DNA from: Octadecabacter arcticus 238
GTDB taxonomy: Bacteria; Pseudomonadota; Alphaproteobacteria; Rhodobacterales; Rhodobacteraceae
Assembly: GCF_000155735.2 (NCBI RefSeq)
Contig: NC_020908.1
Location: 2,919,001-2,983,000 of the forward strand
Length of the DNA stretch: 64,000 nucleotides
Direction of reading: 5' to 3'
The notes beneath the pieces were generated by a model. It was given only the letters and a program-made list of their open reading frames with translations. It had not been told where the DNA came from and did not search any database. This document shows positions 45,417-54,618 of this stretch, piece by piece. Both the position numbers and the translations under genes were made by a program. Every line of letters starts with the position of its first letter. The first letter of the stretch is position 1.

Positions 45417-46328
45417 TTAGGAAGTGTCGCGTGCTCCGCGGACCTGCGCAAGTACCGTTTGATCCCGAGGCAGGGCAGGACGAACAAGCGTCAGACCTGC
45501 CAGCATCAACGCAAGCGCAATCCAGACCCAGCCGGAATAGCGTTCGCCCAAAATCAGCATTGACCAGATGACGCCAAATCCCGTGACCAGATAGGCCGTT
45601 TGGCTGGCAAACACTGCGCCCAAACGGGTCAACAACCACAGGTAGCCCGCGTAGATCAACGTATGCCCGACCGCACTGGCCAGCACAGCAAAGCTCACAA
45701 GATCAACGCCGCGCAACTGGCCGCTCAAGATCGCGGACACAAACGAGATCGGCAGGAAGATCATTGCCGCCCCAGCGTAGGCCTGCAAAGGATGTAATCC
45801 GGCCATGCCACGGGTTGCGATGATCGTCGAATTGACCGCGTAATACAGCGGTGCAATCGCCGCGACGGCGACGGCCCAAAGCGGCCCCGACCCAACCGCG
45901 CCACGGGTGGCGGCAATCAGCACGATTGCGCCTAACCCCATCAAGACGCCGGTGATGCGCAGCGGGGTCATCGCCTCACGTCCGAGCAGTGCGCCCAAGA
46001 CAAGCGCGAAGATCGGGATCAACGCCATGATGATCGCGACAAGTCCGGCAGAAATATATGCGATTGCCGTAAAGCTGGCGAAATGAGGGATCAGCGTGCC
46101 AAGCAGTGCGATCTGGGCGCAAAACAGCCATTGCTCCCTGCCTTTGGGCAGCCCCTTGCGACGGGCGAGCGCGCCTGCAAGACCGAGCGTCACCGCGCCT
46201 TGCCAGACCATAATACCGAACGGTTCAAACCCGCCGTCAACGGCGATCTTGTTCATCGGCTGCATCAACCCCCAACCCGCACCAAACACTATCAACGCCA
46301 ACCAAGGCAGCGCTGCGTCGCGTGTCAT
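45417..46328 (-). CDS. DMT-family permease (EamA)
   Basis: 303 aa with about ten helices in two repeats (GAGWGLMQPMNKIAVDG at the start; VTGFGVIWSMLILGERYSGW near the end). This is the third DMT permease in the window and is not closely similar to the others by eye. It overlaps the phosphoesterase stop by four bases and lies 22 bases before the SLC13 gene, so the three are probably one transcript. Confidence 0.87.
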   Translation of the reverse strand: MTRDAALPWLALIVFGAGWGLMQPMNKIAVDGGFEPFGIMVWQGAVTLGLAGALARRKGLPKGREQWLFCAQIALLGTLIPHFASFTAIAYISAGLVAIIMALIPIFALVLGALLGREAMTPLRITGVLMGLGAIVLIAATRGAVGSGPLWAVAVAAIAPLYYAVNSTIIATRGMAGLHPLQAYAGAAMIFLPISFVSAILSGQLRGVDLVSFAVLASAVGHTLIYAGYLWLLTRLGAVFASQTAYLVTGFGVIWSMLILGERYSGWVWIALALMLAGLTLVRPALPRDQTVLAQVRGARDTS

Positions 46329-47152
46329 GACGAAGGTCCAGCAGGTCCCTGCTGGCTAAGCCGTCCGCCCTGACGCACCGCTTCAACGCGCGTGGCTTTG
46401 CCTGTGCGATCATCAGTTTCAACATAGATGCCGGACAACGTGGCCTCGCCATTGGCGGGTTCAAAGCGCCCTTTCGGCATTCCGGTGATGAAGCGACGCA
46501 GCGGTTCGGCCTTGTCCATGCCGATAACCGAATTGTAGTCGCCACACATCCCCGCATCAGATTGAAACGCCGTGCCGCCGGGCAGGATCATCGTGTCCGA
46601 CGTGGGAACGTGGGTGTGGGTGCCAACAACGATGCTGGCGCGCCCATCACAAAAGTGGCCCACAGCCATCTTTTCAGATGTCGCTTCGCAATGGATGTCG
46701 ATCAGGCTGGCGTTGACATTGCCGCCCATGGGATGCGCCTTAAGCACCGTTTCCAGTGCGGAAAACGGATCATCAAAGGGGCGTTTCATGAAAACTTGGC
46801 CGAGAGCCTGCGCCACCAGCACTTTGCGCCCGCGCGAGGCCTCAAACACTTTTGCGCCTTTACCGGGGGCCGATTTGGAAAAGTTGAGCGGGCGAATGAT
46901 CCGTGGCTCGGCTTCGCAAAACTGGATCATGTCTTTCTGATCGAACGAATGATCGCCCAGCGTCAAAACGTCCGCGCCCGCATCAAGTAACGCCTTGGCG
47001 TGGGCGCTGGTCAGTCCCGCACCGTTGCTGGCATTTTCACCGTTCACCACGACAAAATCAAGTTTCCAGTCCTCGCGCAGCTTGGCCAGCTGTTCAATGA
47101 TTGCAGTTCGGCCAGACCGGCCCACGACGTCGCCTAGGAAGAGTATTTTCAT
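46325..47152 (-). CDS. YmdB-family metallophosphoesterase (TIGR00282)
   Basis: 275 aa from ATG 47152 (MKILFLGDVVGRSGR); the upstream 12 codons of the open frame lack similarity. Metal-binding motifs are GDVVG, NGENASNG, GDHSFDQ, DIHCEATSEK and GTHTHVPTSD. Homologues hydrolyse 2',3'-cyclic nucleotides or cyclic AMP. It is the first gene of the phosphoesterase-DMT-SLC13 transcript. Confidence 0.9.
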   Translation of the reverse strand: MKILFLGDVVGRSGRTAIIEQLAKLREDWKLDFVVVNGENASNGAGLTSAHAKALLDAGADVLTLGDHSFDQKDMIQFCEAEPRIIRPLNFSKSAPGKGAKVFEASRGRKVLVAQALGQVFMKRPFDDPFSALETVLKAHPMGGNVNASLIDIHCEATSEKMAVGHFCDGRASIVVGTHTHVPTSDTMILPGGTAFQSDAGMCGDYNSVIGMDKAEPLRRFITGMPKGRFEPANGEATLSGIYVETDDRTGKATRVEAVRQGGRLSQQGPAGPSS

Positions 47153-47213
47153 GGGGTGGGGTATTCCAAGGGTACGGTCCAGACGCAAGGGCTGAGTGGG
47201 GCCCTGCCCCGTC

Positions 47214-47249
47214 CTTCGGACACCCCGGGATATTTTTAAAGCAAAGACG
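47214..47249. repeat. Recurrent intergenic motif, copy 3 (inverted)
   Basis: CCCGGGATATTTTTAAAGCA matches the reverse of the copy at 33905-33938 in its AT-rich part and degenerates at the GC end. Confidence 0.45.
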
Positions 47250-47252
47250 CGG

Positions 47253-47819
47253 TTAAGAGATGTCTATGATGCCAGTCTCGGTGACGATCAGGTTTAGCGG
47301 CTGATCCGTCGGTTCCAGCGGTAAATCGGGCATTTCTTGGGCGGCGTAGGCAAAGCCGATGGCAAGCGTCGGCCGATGAGCGCGCAAACCTTCAAGTGTG
47401 CGATCATAAAACCCACCGCCATAGCCCAACCGTCCACCGTTGCGCGAAAACGCCAGCAGCGGCACGATGAGGATTTCAGGGGTGATCCAGTCGCCAATGC
47501 TGGGGATTTTGGCACCAAATGCCCCCGCTTCCATGACGCAGTCCGGGGTCCATGCGCGAAATTTGAGCGGTGTGGCGGGGGCGATGATCACGGGCATGCA
47601 AACTGCGCCGTGTGCGCTGGCTTCCTCCATCGCGGCTGTCGGATCGATTTCCGTGCGCATCTGCGCATATCCCGCCAATGGCACGCCACGATAGCCGGCC
47701 AGAACCGACGACAGATAGCCTGCGTGGGCCAAGCGCGCGCCGCCGCCAGCTTTGTGGGCGATGTGGCGCGCGGCAAATGCCGCCTTGCGCGCCGCGTCCT
47801 TGCGGTCTGCAAGGGTCAC
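47253..47819 (-). CDS. 5-formyltetrahydrofolate cyclo-ligase
   Basis: 188 aa. The motif RNGGRLGYGGGFYDRTL (about residues 126-142) is the ATP/phosphate signature of the family. It converts 5-formyl-THF to 5,10-methenyl-THF. It overlaps the mgtE stop by four bases. In many alphaproteobacteria this gene neighbours the 6S RNA gene; no such element was seen here. Confidence 0.92.
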   Translation of the reverse strand: MTLADRKDAARKAAFAARHIAHKAGGGARLAHAGYLSSVLAGYRGVPLAGYAQMRTEIDPTAAMEEASAHGAVCMPVIIAPATPLKFRAWTPDCVMEAGAFGAKIPSIGDWITPEILIVPLLAFSRNGGRLGYGGGFYDRTLEGLRAHRPTLAIGFAYAAQEMPDLPLEPTDQPLNLIVTETGIIDIS

Positions 47820-49201
47820 AGCAACATCACAGCAGCAAGGCCAAGGAAAGCAAAGAAGCCGACCACGTCCGTCACCGTCGTCACAAACGCACCAGACGCG
47901 AGCGCAGGGTCGACGCCCATTTTTTCAAGCAGGACGGGAATGCCTGTCCCCGCGAGCCCTGCCACGACCATGTTGATCACCATCGCAATCGCGATCACCA
48001 GACCCAGCATCGGTGAGCCAAACCAGACCCAGCCAACAATCCCCATAACAACAGCAAATATTGCGCCATTCACCAAACCCACCAACACTTCGCGGCGAAT
48101 AACCCGCCAGACGTTGGCACCGGTAAGGTCTTTGGTGGCGATGGATCGCACGGCAACCGTCAGGCTTTGTGTGCCCGCATTGCCGCCCATGGACGCCACG
48201 ATGGGCATCAACACTGCCAGCGCCACGAGGGTCGCGATTGTGTCTTCAAACAGCGAAATTATGAGCGATGCGAAAATCGCGGTCACAAGGTTCACCGCCA
48301 ACCACGGAAAGCGGCGTTTTGTCGTCGCGATCACCTTGTCAGTCAGGCTGGATTCCGCATCCACACCCGCAAGGCGCAGGATGTCTTCGTCATGTTCATC
48401 GTCCAGCACGATCATCGCGTCATCAATTGTGATCACCCCGACCAAACGGTCGTCTTCGTCCACAACGGGCGCGGAAATCAGGTGGTATTGGTTGAACGCA
48501 TAGGCCACTTCTTCTTCGTCCTGATCGACACGGAAAGTGCGAAAACTGTCCTCCAACAGTTCGGTCAGATGGATCAGCCGCGGCGTGCCAAGCAATCGGC
48601 CAAGGGTGACGTAACCCACGGGTTTCATTCGCGGATCGACCAAGATTACATGGTAAAATTGCTCTGGCAGGTCATCGCTTGCCCGCAGAAAATCAATCGT
48701 TTGGCCGACGGTCCAATGGGACGGCGCGCGCACGACTTCCATCTGCATAAGGCGGCCAGCAGATTCGTCAGGATAGGCCAACGCCTTTTCGACGGCGACA
48801 CGGTTTCCCGCCTCAAGCGCATCCAGAACCTGTTCTTGTTGGTCCACGCCAAGGTCTTCGACCAGGTCGACCACGTCATCGGATTCAAGGTCGCGAACCG
48901 CATCGGCCAGCTCGGCCGGGCCCAAGAGATCAATGACTTCGGAGCGTAGATCGTCCCCGAGCTCCGACAGGATTTCACCGTCAATGCCATCGCGCCACAG
49001 AAACAGTAATGTCGCGCGGTCACGCTGGTCGATCTGTTCGAGAAGGTCAGCAACGTCGGCGGGGTGCAGCGGATTAAGAAGCGCGTTTAGTGCGGCGACA
49101 TTCGTGCTGGCAACAGCATCAAGGACTGCCGCGACGAGGCGTTTTGGCAGACCTTCGTCGTCTACGTCTTCGTCTTCGATGATGTCTGCCGAGTCTGCCA
49201 T
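47816..49201 (-). CDS. mgtE: Magnesium transporter MgtE
   Basis: 461 aa from MADSADIIEDED; an ATG six codons upstream is also possible, but GGGG lies before the chosen start. An N domain (LNPLHPADVADLLEQ) is followed by two CBS domains (PVGYVTLGRLLGT, LVGVITIDDAMIV) and five membrane helices. The pore motif MGGNAGTQSL is present. Low intracellular Mg opens the channel through the N and CBS domains. No M-box riboswitch could fit in the roughly 100-base upstream gap. Confidence 0.93.
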   Translation of the reverse strand: MADSADIIEDEDVDDEGLPKRLVAAVLDAVASTNVAALNALLNPLHPADVADLLEQIDQRDRATLLFLWRDGIDGEILSELGDDLRSEVIDLLGPAELADAVRDLESDDVVDLVEDLGVDQQEQVLDALEAGNRVAVEKALAYPDESAGRLMQMEVVRAPSHWTVGQTIDFLRASDDLPEQFYHVILVDPRMKPVGYVTLGRLLGTPRLIHLTELLEDSFRTFRVDQDEEEVAYAFNQYHLISAPVVDEDDRLVGVITIDDAMIVLDDEHDEDILRLAGVDAESSLTDKVIATTKRRFPWLAVNLVTAIFASLIISLFEDTIATLVALAVLMPIVASMGGNAGTQSLTVAVRSIATKDLTGANVWRVIRREVLVGLVNGAIFAVVMGIVGWVWFGSPMLGLVIAIAMVINMVVAGLAGTGIPVLLEKMGVDPALASGAFVTTVTDVVGFFAFLGLAAVMLL

Positions 49202-49307
49202 AGCGCGCCCCTTTTTCATCGCAGCATATCCATATGCCGCTCACCCTCAAGCGGTCATCGGTGAATTCACGATTTACCCGACGCTGCAGCGCGCATAGGA
49301 GTGATGG

Positions 49308-50594
49308 ATGACAGATCAACTCCTTCTCGGCCAAACTTTGCGGTTCTCAAGTGATCCATTTTCTGGCGATCCCGAAGCGGCAGCACATATCAGCGCGCGT
49401 GGCGGCGTTTTGGTGCGCAATGGGCGCATTGCGGCTGTGGGCGAGGCTGATAATCTGCGTCGTGACAACCCGATCGCCACAGTGACGGATCATGGCGACC
49501 ACCTGATCACGGCGGGCTTTGTGGACGGCCATATGCACTACCCGCAAACGGCGATGATCGCGTCATGGGGCAAGCGGCTGATTGACTGGCTGAACACCTA
49601 CACCTTCCCCGAAGAAATGAAGTTTGCGAACCGCGCCTACGCTGACGAAATCGCAGGTCGCACATTGGATTTGGCTTTGGCCAACGGCACAACCACATTG
49701 ACCAGCTTTTGCACCATCCACCCCGGCAGTGTTGACGCCTATTTTGAGGCGGCCAATGCGCGTGGCATGGCCGTTGTTGGCGGTAAAACCTGCATGGATC
49801 GCAACGCCCCCGACGGGCTGCGCGACACCGCAAAGTCTGCCTACGACGACAGCAAGGCGCTGCTGGAAAAATGGCACGGCAAGGACCGCATCACCTACGC
49901 GATCACACCCCGTTTCACACCCACGTCGTCGCGCGAACAGCTGCATGTACTTGGCGCATTGTGGGCTGAACATCCTGATTGCTTGATGCAAACCCATCTC
50001 AGCGAACAGATAGATGAAATCGCGTGGGTCCGCGATCTACACCCGCAGGCGCGCGACTATCTGGATACATACGAAGCGGCTGATCTGCTGGGTGAACGTG
50101 GGCTGTATGGCCATTCCATCTACCTTGAACCCCGCGAGATAGATCGCTTGGCTGAGGTAAACGCGGCCGTCGTCCATTGCCCGACATCCAACACCTTTAT
50201 CGGGTCCGGTCTGTTTGACATGGCTGGCCTGAAAGCACGCGGCATCCGCACGGGGCTGGCCACGGACACAGGCGGCGGGTCTTCGTTTTCAATGCTGCGC
50301 ACAATGGCCGCAACTTATGAAATTGCGCAATTGCGCGGCACCGCTTTGCACCCTGCGCAATTGATGTGGCTGGCCACCGAAGGCTCCGCGTCGGCGCTGC
50401 ACATGTCAGGACAGATCGGGTCACTGAATGTGGGCGCGATGGCAGATATTGCCGTCCTCAACCTCGCGTCCACCCCTGCAATTGCGCAACGATCAGCCCA
50501 CGCCAATTCCCTGTGGGAGGCGCTGTTCCCAACAATCATGATGGGCGACGACCGCGCGATAGCTGCGGTCTATGTGGCGGGAAAAGCAGTCTAG
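49308..50594 (+). CDS. guaD: Guanine deaminase
   Basis: 428 aa amidohydrolase. Metal ligands: GFVDGHMHYPQ (HxH), MQTHLSEQ, YGHSIYL, and Asp in LATDTGGGSS. The GuaD-specific SWGKRLIDWLNTYTFPEE segment is present. It converts guanine to xanthine for purine nitrogen use. It is divergent from mgtE and converges on the CAP-domain gene with a 4-bp overlap; a second guanine-type deaminase lies just beyond. Confidence 0.92.
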   Translation: MTDQLLLGQTLRFSSDPFSGDPEAAAHISARGGVLVRNGRIAAVGEADNLRRDNPIATVTDHGDHLITAGFVDGHMHYPQTAMIASWGKRLIDWLNTYTFPEEMKFANRAYADEIAGRTLDLALANGTTTLTSFCTIHPGSVDAYFEAANARGMAVVGGKTCMDRNAPDGLRDTAKSAYDDSKALLEKWHGKDRITYAITPRFTPTSSREQLHVLGALWAEHPDCLMQTHLSEQIDEIAWVRDLHPQARDYLDTYEAADLLGERGLYGHSIYLEPREIDRLAEVNAAVVHCPTSNTFIGSGLFDMAGLKARGIRTGLATDTGGGSSFSMLRTMAATYEIAQLRGTALHPAQLMWLATEGSASALHMSGQIGSLNVGAMADIAVLNLASTPAIAQRSAHANSLWEALFPTIMMGDDRAIAAVYVAGKAV

Positions 50595-51064
50595 CAGCCG
50601 CGCCCCATCATCAGCACCCACATATTGCCAACCCGCCCGAGCCCGTAGTCACGCGCATCAGACAACAGGATGTTGCGACGGTGACCGGATGAGTTCATCC
50701 ACTCGGTCATGACTTCGGCCTCTGATGTTTGACCAAAAGCAATGTTTTCCGCTGCGGCACAGGTGTAACCCGCAGCCCGTGCCCGTTGGCTAAACGACGA
50801 CCCATTGCGCCCGTCATGTGAGAAATAGTTGTTGCTCACCATGTCTTGCGCATGATCGCGTGCGGCGGCAGCAAGCCCAGCGTTGGCGGACAAACTGCGC
50901 AATCCCCTTGCAGAGCGTTCTTGATTGATGAGTGCAAAGAATGTGGCCCCAGCGTTCACAGCGGCTTGCGGCGGATCGACCATCTGCGCCACGTTAGGGG
51001 GCGTAACTGTCTGACACCCGCTAAACACAAACATCATCACGACCGCAAATCCAGCTTTTGACAT
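50591..51064 (-). CDS. CAP/SCP-domain lipoprotein
   Basis: 157 aa with a lipoprotein signal (lipobox FSGC, Cys at 17). A CAP domain follows with SANAGLAAAARDHAQDMV, FSHDGRNGSSFSQRARAAGY, NIAFGQTSEAEVMTEWMNSSGHRRNIL, the usual His/Glu arrangement of bacterial SCP-like proteins. It is probably outer-membrane anchored; the role is unknown. It is on the same strand as, and downstream of, the 8-oxoguanine deaminase gene. Confidence 0.88.
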   Translation of the reverse strand: MSKAGFAVVMMFVFSGCQTVTPPNVAQMVDPPQAAVNAGATFFALINQERSARGLRSLSANAGLAAAARDHAQDMVSNNYFSHDGRNGSSFSQRARAAGYTCAAAENIAFGQTSEAEVMTEWMNSSGHRRNILLSDARDYGLGRVGNMWVLMMGRGC

Positions 51065-51088
51065 ATTAAACCCTCCCGCAAAAACCCT

Positions 51089-52426
51089 CTATTCTTGCAA
51101 CTTTTGCACCAACTGTCCTTGTCGCGCAATCGCACGCTCAAGATCAAAGCTTACCACACGGCCATCCGCCACGATTCTGCGCCCCTCGACAAACAAATCA
51201 CGCACAGATGTGGGGCCCGCAAGCAGGAATGCCGCCACATCCCAAGACCCCGCACTCTGGAGCCCTGACACGTCCCAAACTGCAATATCCGCTCGTTTGC
51301 CAACCGCGATCTGGCCGCAGTCATCGCGGCCCAGAACCTGCGCCCCGCCGCGTGTCGCGATCTCTAACGCTTCGCGCGATGACATGGCATCCGCGCCGTT
51401 TGCGACCCGCTGCAACAACATCATTTGGCGCGCCTCACCGACCAGCGAACCGCCGTCATTGGACGCTGATCCATCAACTCCCAAACCCACTTTTACGCCC
51501 GCGTTCCGCATAGCCCGTACAGGTGCGATACCTGATCCAAGACGACAGTTGGAACAGGGACAATGGGCAACGCCCGTTTTTGATCTGGAAAATAAATCAA
51601 TCTCCTGACCGTCCAGTTTCACGCAATGGGCATGCCACACGTCCGGACCGGTCCAGCCCAAATCCTCGGCATATTGGCCCGGACGACAGCCGAATTTCTC
51701 CATCGAATACGCGATATCTTCGTCATTTTCCGCCAAATGGGTGTGCAGCATCACGCCTTTGTTGCGCGCCAGAATCGCCGCGTCGCGCATCAGATCACGG
51801 CTGACCGAAAACGGCGAACACGGTGCGACACCGACCCGCACCATCGCACCCTCGGATGGGTCATGAAAGGCGTCGATGACGCGGACGCAATCCTCAAGAA
51901 TGGCAGCTTCTTTTTCGACCAGTGAATCCGGCGGCAGACCGCCATCGCTTTCCCCAATGCTCATCGCACCGCGCGTCGGGTGGAACCGCAATCCAACATC
52001 ACCCGCCGCGGCAATCGTATCGTCCAGCCGCGACCCGTTCGGAAACAGATATAAATGATCCGATGTCATCGTGCAGCCCGACAGCGCCAACTCGGCCAGC
52101 CCGATCTGTGCCGAGATATACATCTCTTCAGGCCCAAACCGCGCCCAAATCGGATAGAGCGTTTGCAGCCAGCCAAACAGCAAAGCGTCCTGCCCCCCCG
52201 GAACAGCCCGCGTCAGCGTTTGGTACAAATGGTGGTGCGTGTTCACCAAACCCGGCGTCACGACGCATCCTGTAGCAAGGACGATCTCTGCCCCGCCAGC
52301 CTGCAATCCAACACCAACATCAGCAATAACGCCGTCGCGGATCAGCACGTCCGCACCCTCCAACTCACGCCGCGTATCATCCATGGTCAAAACCGCCACG
52401 GCGCCCTTAATCAAAATATCAGGCAT
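51089..52426 (-). CDS. 8-oxoguanine deaminase / ATZ-TRZ-type amidohydrolase
   Basis: 445 aa. Metal-site motifs VNTHHHLYQT, MLHTHLAEND, WHAHCVKLD and GVDGSASNDGG place it in the deaminase amidohydrolases. The HHLYQTLTRA and GVAHCPCSNCRLGSGI stretches match characterised 8-oxoguanine deaminases, which convert 8-oxoguanine to urate. It opens to the left of an IS cluster; its upstream region is short and no promoter was resolved. Confidence 0.85.
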   Translation of the reverse strand: MPDILIKGAVAVLTMDDTRRELEGADVLIRDGVIADVGVGLQAGGAEIVLATGCVVTPGLVNTHHHLYQTLTRAVPGGQDALLFGWLQTLYPIWARFGPEEMYISAQIGLAELALSGCTMTSDHLYLFPNGSRLDDTIAAAGDVGLRFHPTRGAMSIGESDGGLPPDSLVEKEAAILEDCVRVIDAFHDPSEGAMVRVGVAPCSPFSVSRDLMRDAAILARNKGVMLHTHLAENDEDIAYSMEKFGCRPGQYAEDLGWTGPDVWHAHCVKLDGQEIDLFSRSKTGVAHCPCSNCRLGSGIAPVRAMRNAGVKVGLGVDGSASNDGGSLVGEARQMMLLQRVANGADAMSSREALEIATRGGAQVLGRDDCGQIAVGKRADIAVWDVSGLQSAGSWDVAAFLLAGPTSVRDLFVEGRRIVADGRVVSFDLERAIARQGQLVQKLQE

Positions 52427-53163
52427 GTGCCCTCCCTTCGATCCAGTTCGGTGAATTAAGTGCCGCCAGAACAGGTAAGGACGCGACTGCCCTAGACTAG
52501 CGGCGTTCTTGCCTGCCCATCAAGCTTTCTCTGCATTGTATAGGTTCAGGTGTTTTGAGACTCACACGACTTTGGCCTGAGTGATTCGAATGTACTCCAT
52601 TGGTGCCTTGCCTTTCAAGGCATGATGAGGCCTGAATGTGTTGTATTTATCGACGGCTTTTCGAAGTTCAAACCGCATCGCTCCTATGCTGTCGGCAATG
52701 AGATCACGACATGCATAGAACTCTTCGCGGAAGGTGCGGTTACCGCGCTCGACACCACCGTTGTATTTTGGCCTTGCTGGCGGCAGCACAATGAGCGGGA
52801 TCTCCATCTGTTCGCACGCTGTCTCAAAATCGGCCATAAACTCAGACCCGCCATCGACTTGAATTGAGATGATCTTATAGGGAGCTATTTCCACGAGTTC
52901 TTGCAAAAACCGTTTGGCAGAGCGTGCCGTGGCATTCGAATAAACTTGCGCGTGGATATGCTTGCTACACCTCTCCCAGGCTTGAAAGTGTTTGCACGTG
53001 ACGCCGTTCTTCGTGGCAGTCATATGATCGATCTGCACACGCTCGCCAACCACAATATCTTTGTAATCCCTATATTTCCATCCCTTGGCATGCCCCTTGG
53101 AAAAATTACGCTTGCGCTTTTGGGGCGCAGATCTTGATCGTGTGATCAGGCCTTTTTTCCTTA

Positions 53164-54094
53164 GAGTCTGATTCAAAACTAACTGAACGTTCTCAATTCT
53201 TTGTGAGATGCCGTGTGACGCGTCTGATATGCGCGATGAGGATCCAAGCCTCTGCGCTTGCGATGGATTTCTCCCAATCTTTCGATAGGCGGCGACATCG
53301 GTTCAGCCAGGCGAAGGTGCGCTCGACGACCCACCGCCGCGGCAGCACTTCAAAGCCCTCCGCGGTGTCAGAGCGTTTGACGATCTGGACGGTCCATCGG
53401 CCGAGGGCCTTTAGCGCGTCCCGCAGTTTGGGTCCTGCATACCCGCCATCCGCAAATACATGTCGCAATGATGGATAGCGCAAGGCGATCACTTTCAGCA
53501 CATCGGGTGCGCCATCCCGGTCCTGAATTCCGGCGCTGTGGACCACCAAGCCTATCAGCAATCCAACCGTATCGGTTACGATGTGGCGCTTGCGGCCCTT
53601 GATCCGTTTGCCCGCATCATACCCCCTAGTACCACCGCTTTCAGTGGTTTTTACGCTCTGGCTATCTATGACCCCTGCCGTTGGCTGGGCTTTGCGGTTC
53701 TCGGCCAGACGCGCAGCTTCGACCAGCTTCTGATTTATCTCATCAAGCAAGCCGTCATCACGCCACGCGTAGAAATAGCCCCGAACCGTTGAAACCGGAG
53801 GGAAGTCGTTGGGCAACATACGCCATTGGCATCCGGTCGTTGCAATGTAGAGGAGCGCGTCAACCACGTCGCGCAAACGTGTCGTACGGGGCCGACCAGT
53901 TGTCTTCGGTGGCGGCATTGAAGGCGCTATCAACGCCCATTCCGCATCGTTCATATCGCTTGCGTATTTATCGCCATTTCGGTCATGTTGACGGCGGGTG
54001 AGTTTAGTCCAAGCCATTGTGATCTCCATTCAGCTTCACAACCGAACAGAATCACAAACTACTGAACTCACTCAAATAGTTTTAAATCGGGCTC
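53164..54094 (-). mobile_element. IS5-family element (IS427/IS1031 type)
   Basis: 931 bp with a 16-bp inverted repeat (GAGTCTGATTCAAAAC versus GAGCCCGATTTAAAAC). The target duplication is TTA, within the short TNA/YTA duplications of these IS5 subgroups. It is inserted in the IS481-like transposase gene. Confidence 0.87.
53193..54017 (-). CDS. IS5-family transposase
   Basis: 274 aa from MAWTKLTRRQHDRNG; a start four codons earlier is open. The N-terminal DUF4096-like domain has MNDAEWALIAPSMPPPKTTGRPRTT. The catalytic part has AGVIDSQSVKTTESGG (D), HVFADGGYAGPKL (D) and RRWVVERTFAWLNRCRRLSKDWE (E). Intact. Confidence 0.92.
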   Translation of the reverse strand: MAWTKLTRRQHDRNGDKYASDMNDAEWALIAPSMPPPKTTGRPRTTRLRDVVDALLYIATTGCQWRMLPNDFPPVSTVRGYFYAWRDDGLLDEINQKLVEAARLAENRKAQPTAGVIDSQSVKTTESGGTRGYDAGKRIKGRKRHIVTDTVGLLIGLVVHSAGIQDRDGAPDVLKVIALRYPSLRHVFADGGYAGPKLRDALKALGRWTVQIVKRSDTAEGFEVLPRRWVVERTFAWLNRCRRLSKDWEKSIASAEAWILIAHIRRVTRHLTKN

Positions 54095-54618
54095 TTAGAA
54101 AGCTCAAAATGCGCCCCACGGTGCTATCGCTCATGGTTTGCTTTTTGTCGCGACGCAAGATGGCCCCTATTTTCTCCTTACCGTAGGTTTCATTGTCGCG
54201 GCGGGCCTCAAGCACCAATTGCTTTTCTGCCTCGCCCCACTGTGACTTGTTGCAGCGTTTGGGAGCCTTTGAAGGCGGTATGATTGCCTGCGCCAAAACC
54301 TTCAAAATACGCTTGTGACGGTAATATGTCGCGCGCGAGATGCCGACGAATTCAGCGCACTTTGATAGAGAAACGCCCTCTGTACGTAAGTCGTCCCATT
54401 GCCGAACCTGACATTCGTATTTGATACGGTACACGTCCAAACATTCTTGTGTCCGCGCCCAAGCATAAAGTTTATAAACGTTCTTGTGCAGTCCGATGAT
54501 TTGCATATTGGCCTCGTGAGCTGGTTTCTTTCAATTCTCAGTCTCCGAGGTCGCCTAAATCTTGGCAACAAAATTTTGTCTCACATCTATCTGAACTTAT
54601 TCAGCATCATGTCTTTGC

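Larger units (their letters stand above)
52562..54506 (-). pseudogene. IS481-like (rve integrase) transposase, split by IS5
   Basis: The first piece (54506-54095) holds an N-terminal region with helix-turn-helix GVSLSKCAEFVGISRATYYRHK. The second piece (53163-52562) holds the rve core: VQIDHMTATKNG (D), IQVDGGSEFMADF (D) and PPARPKYNGGVERGNRTFREEF (E). Joining at the IS5 site gives SFLRKKGLITRSRSAPQKRKRN in frame, so the gene was intact when IS5 landed. Full length would be about 338 aa. It is called IS481-like from the domain order; the family assignment is tentative. Confidence 0.82.
52537..54603 (-). mobile_element. IS481-type element containing an IS5-family insertion
   Basis: The ends are TGTATAGGTTCAGGT on the left and, inward from the right, TGAATAAGTTCAGAT. 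A 4-bp direct repeat GCAT flanks it (52533-52536 and 54604-54607). Without the IS5 element it is 1136 bp. It sits in the divergent region between the 8-oxoguanine deaminase gene and a lost plus-strand gene. Confidence 0.8.
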
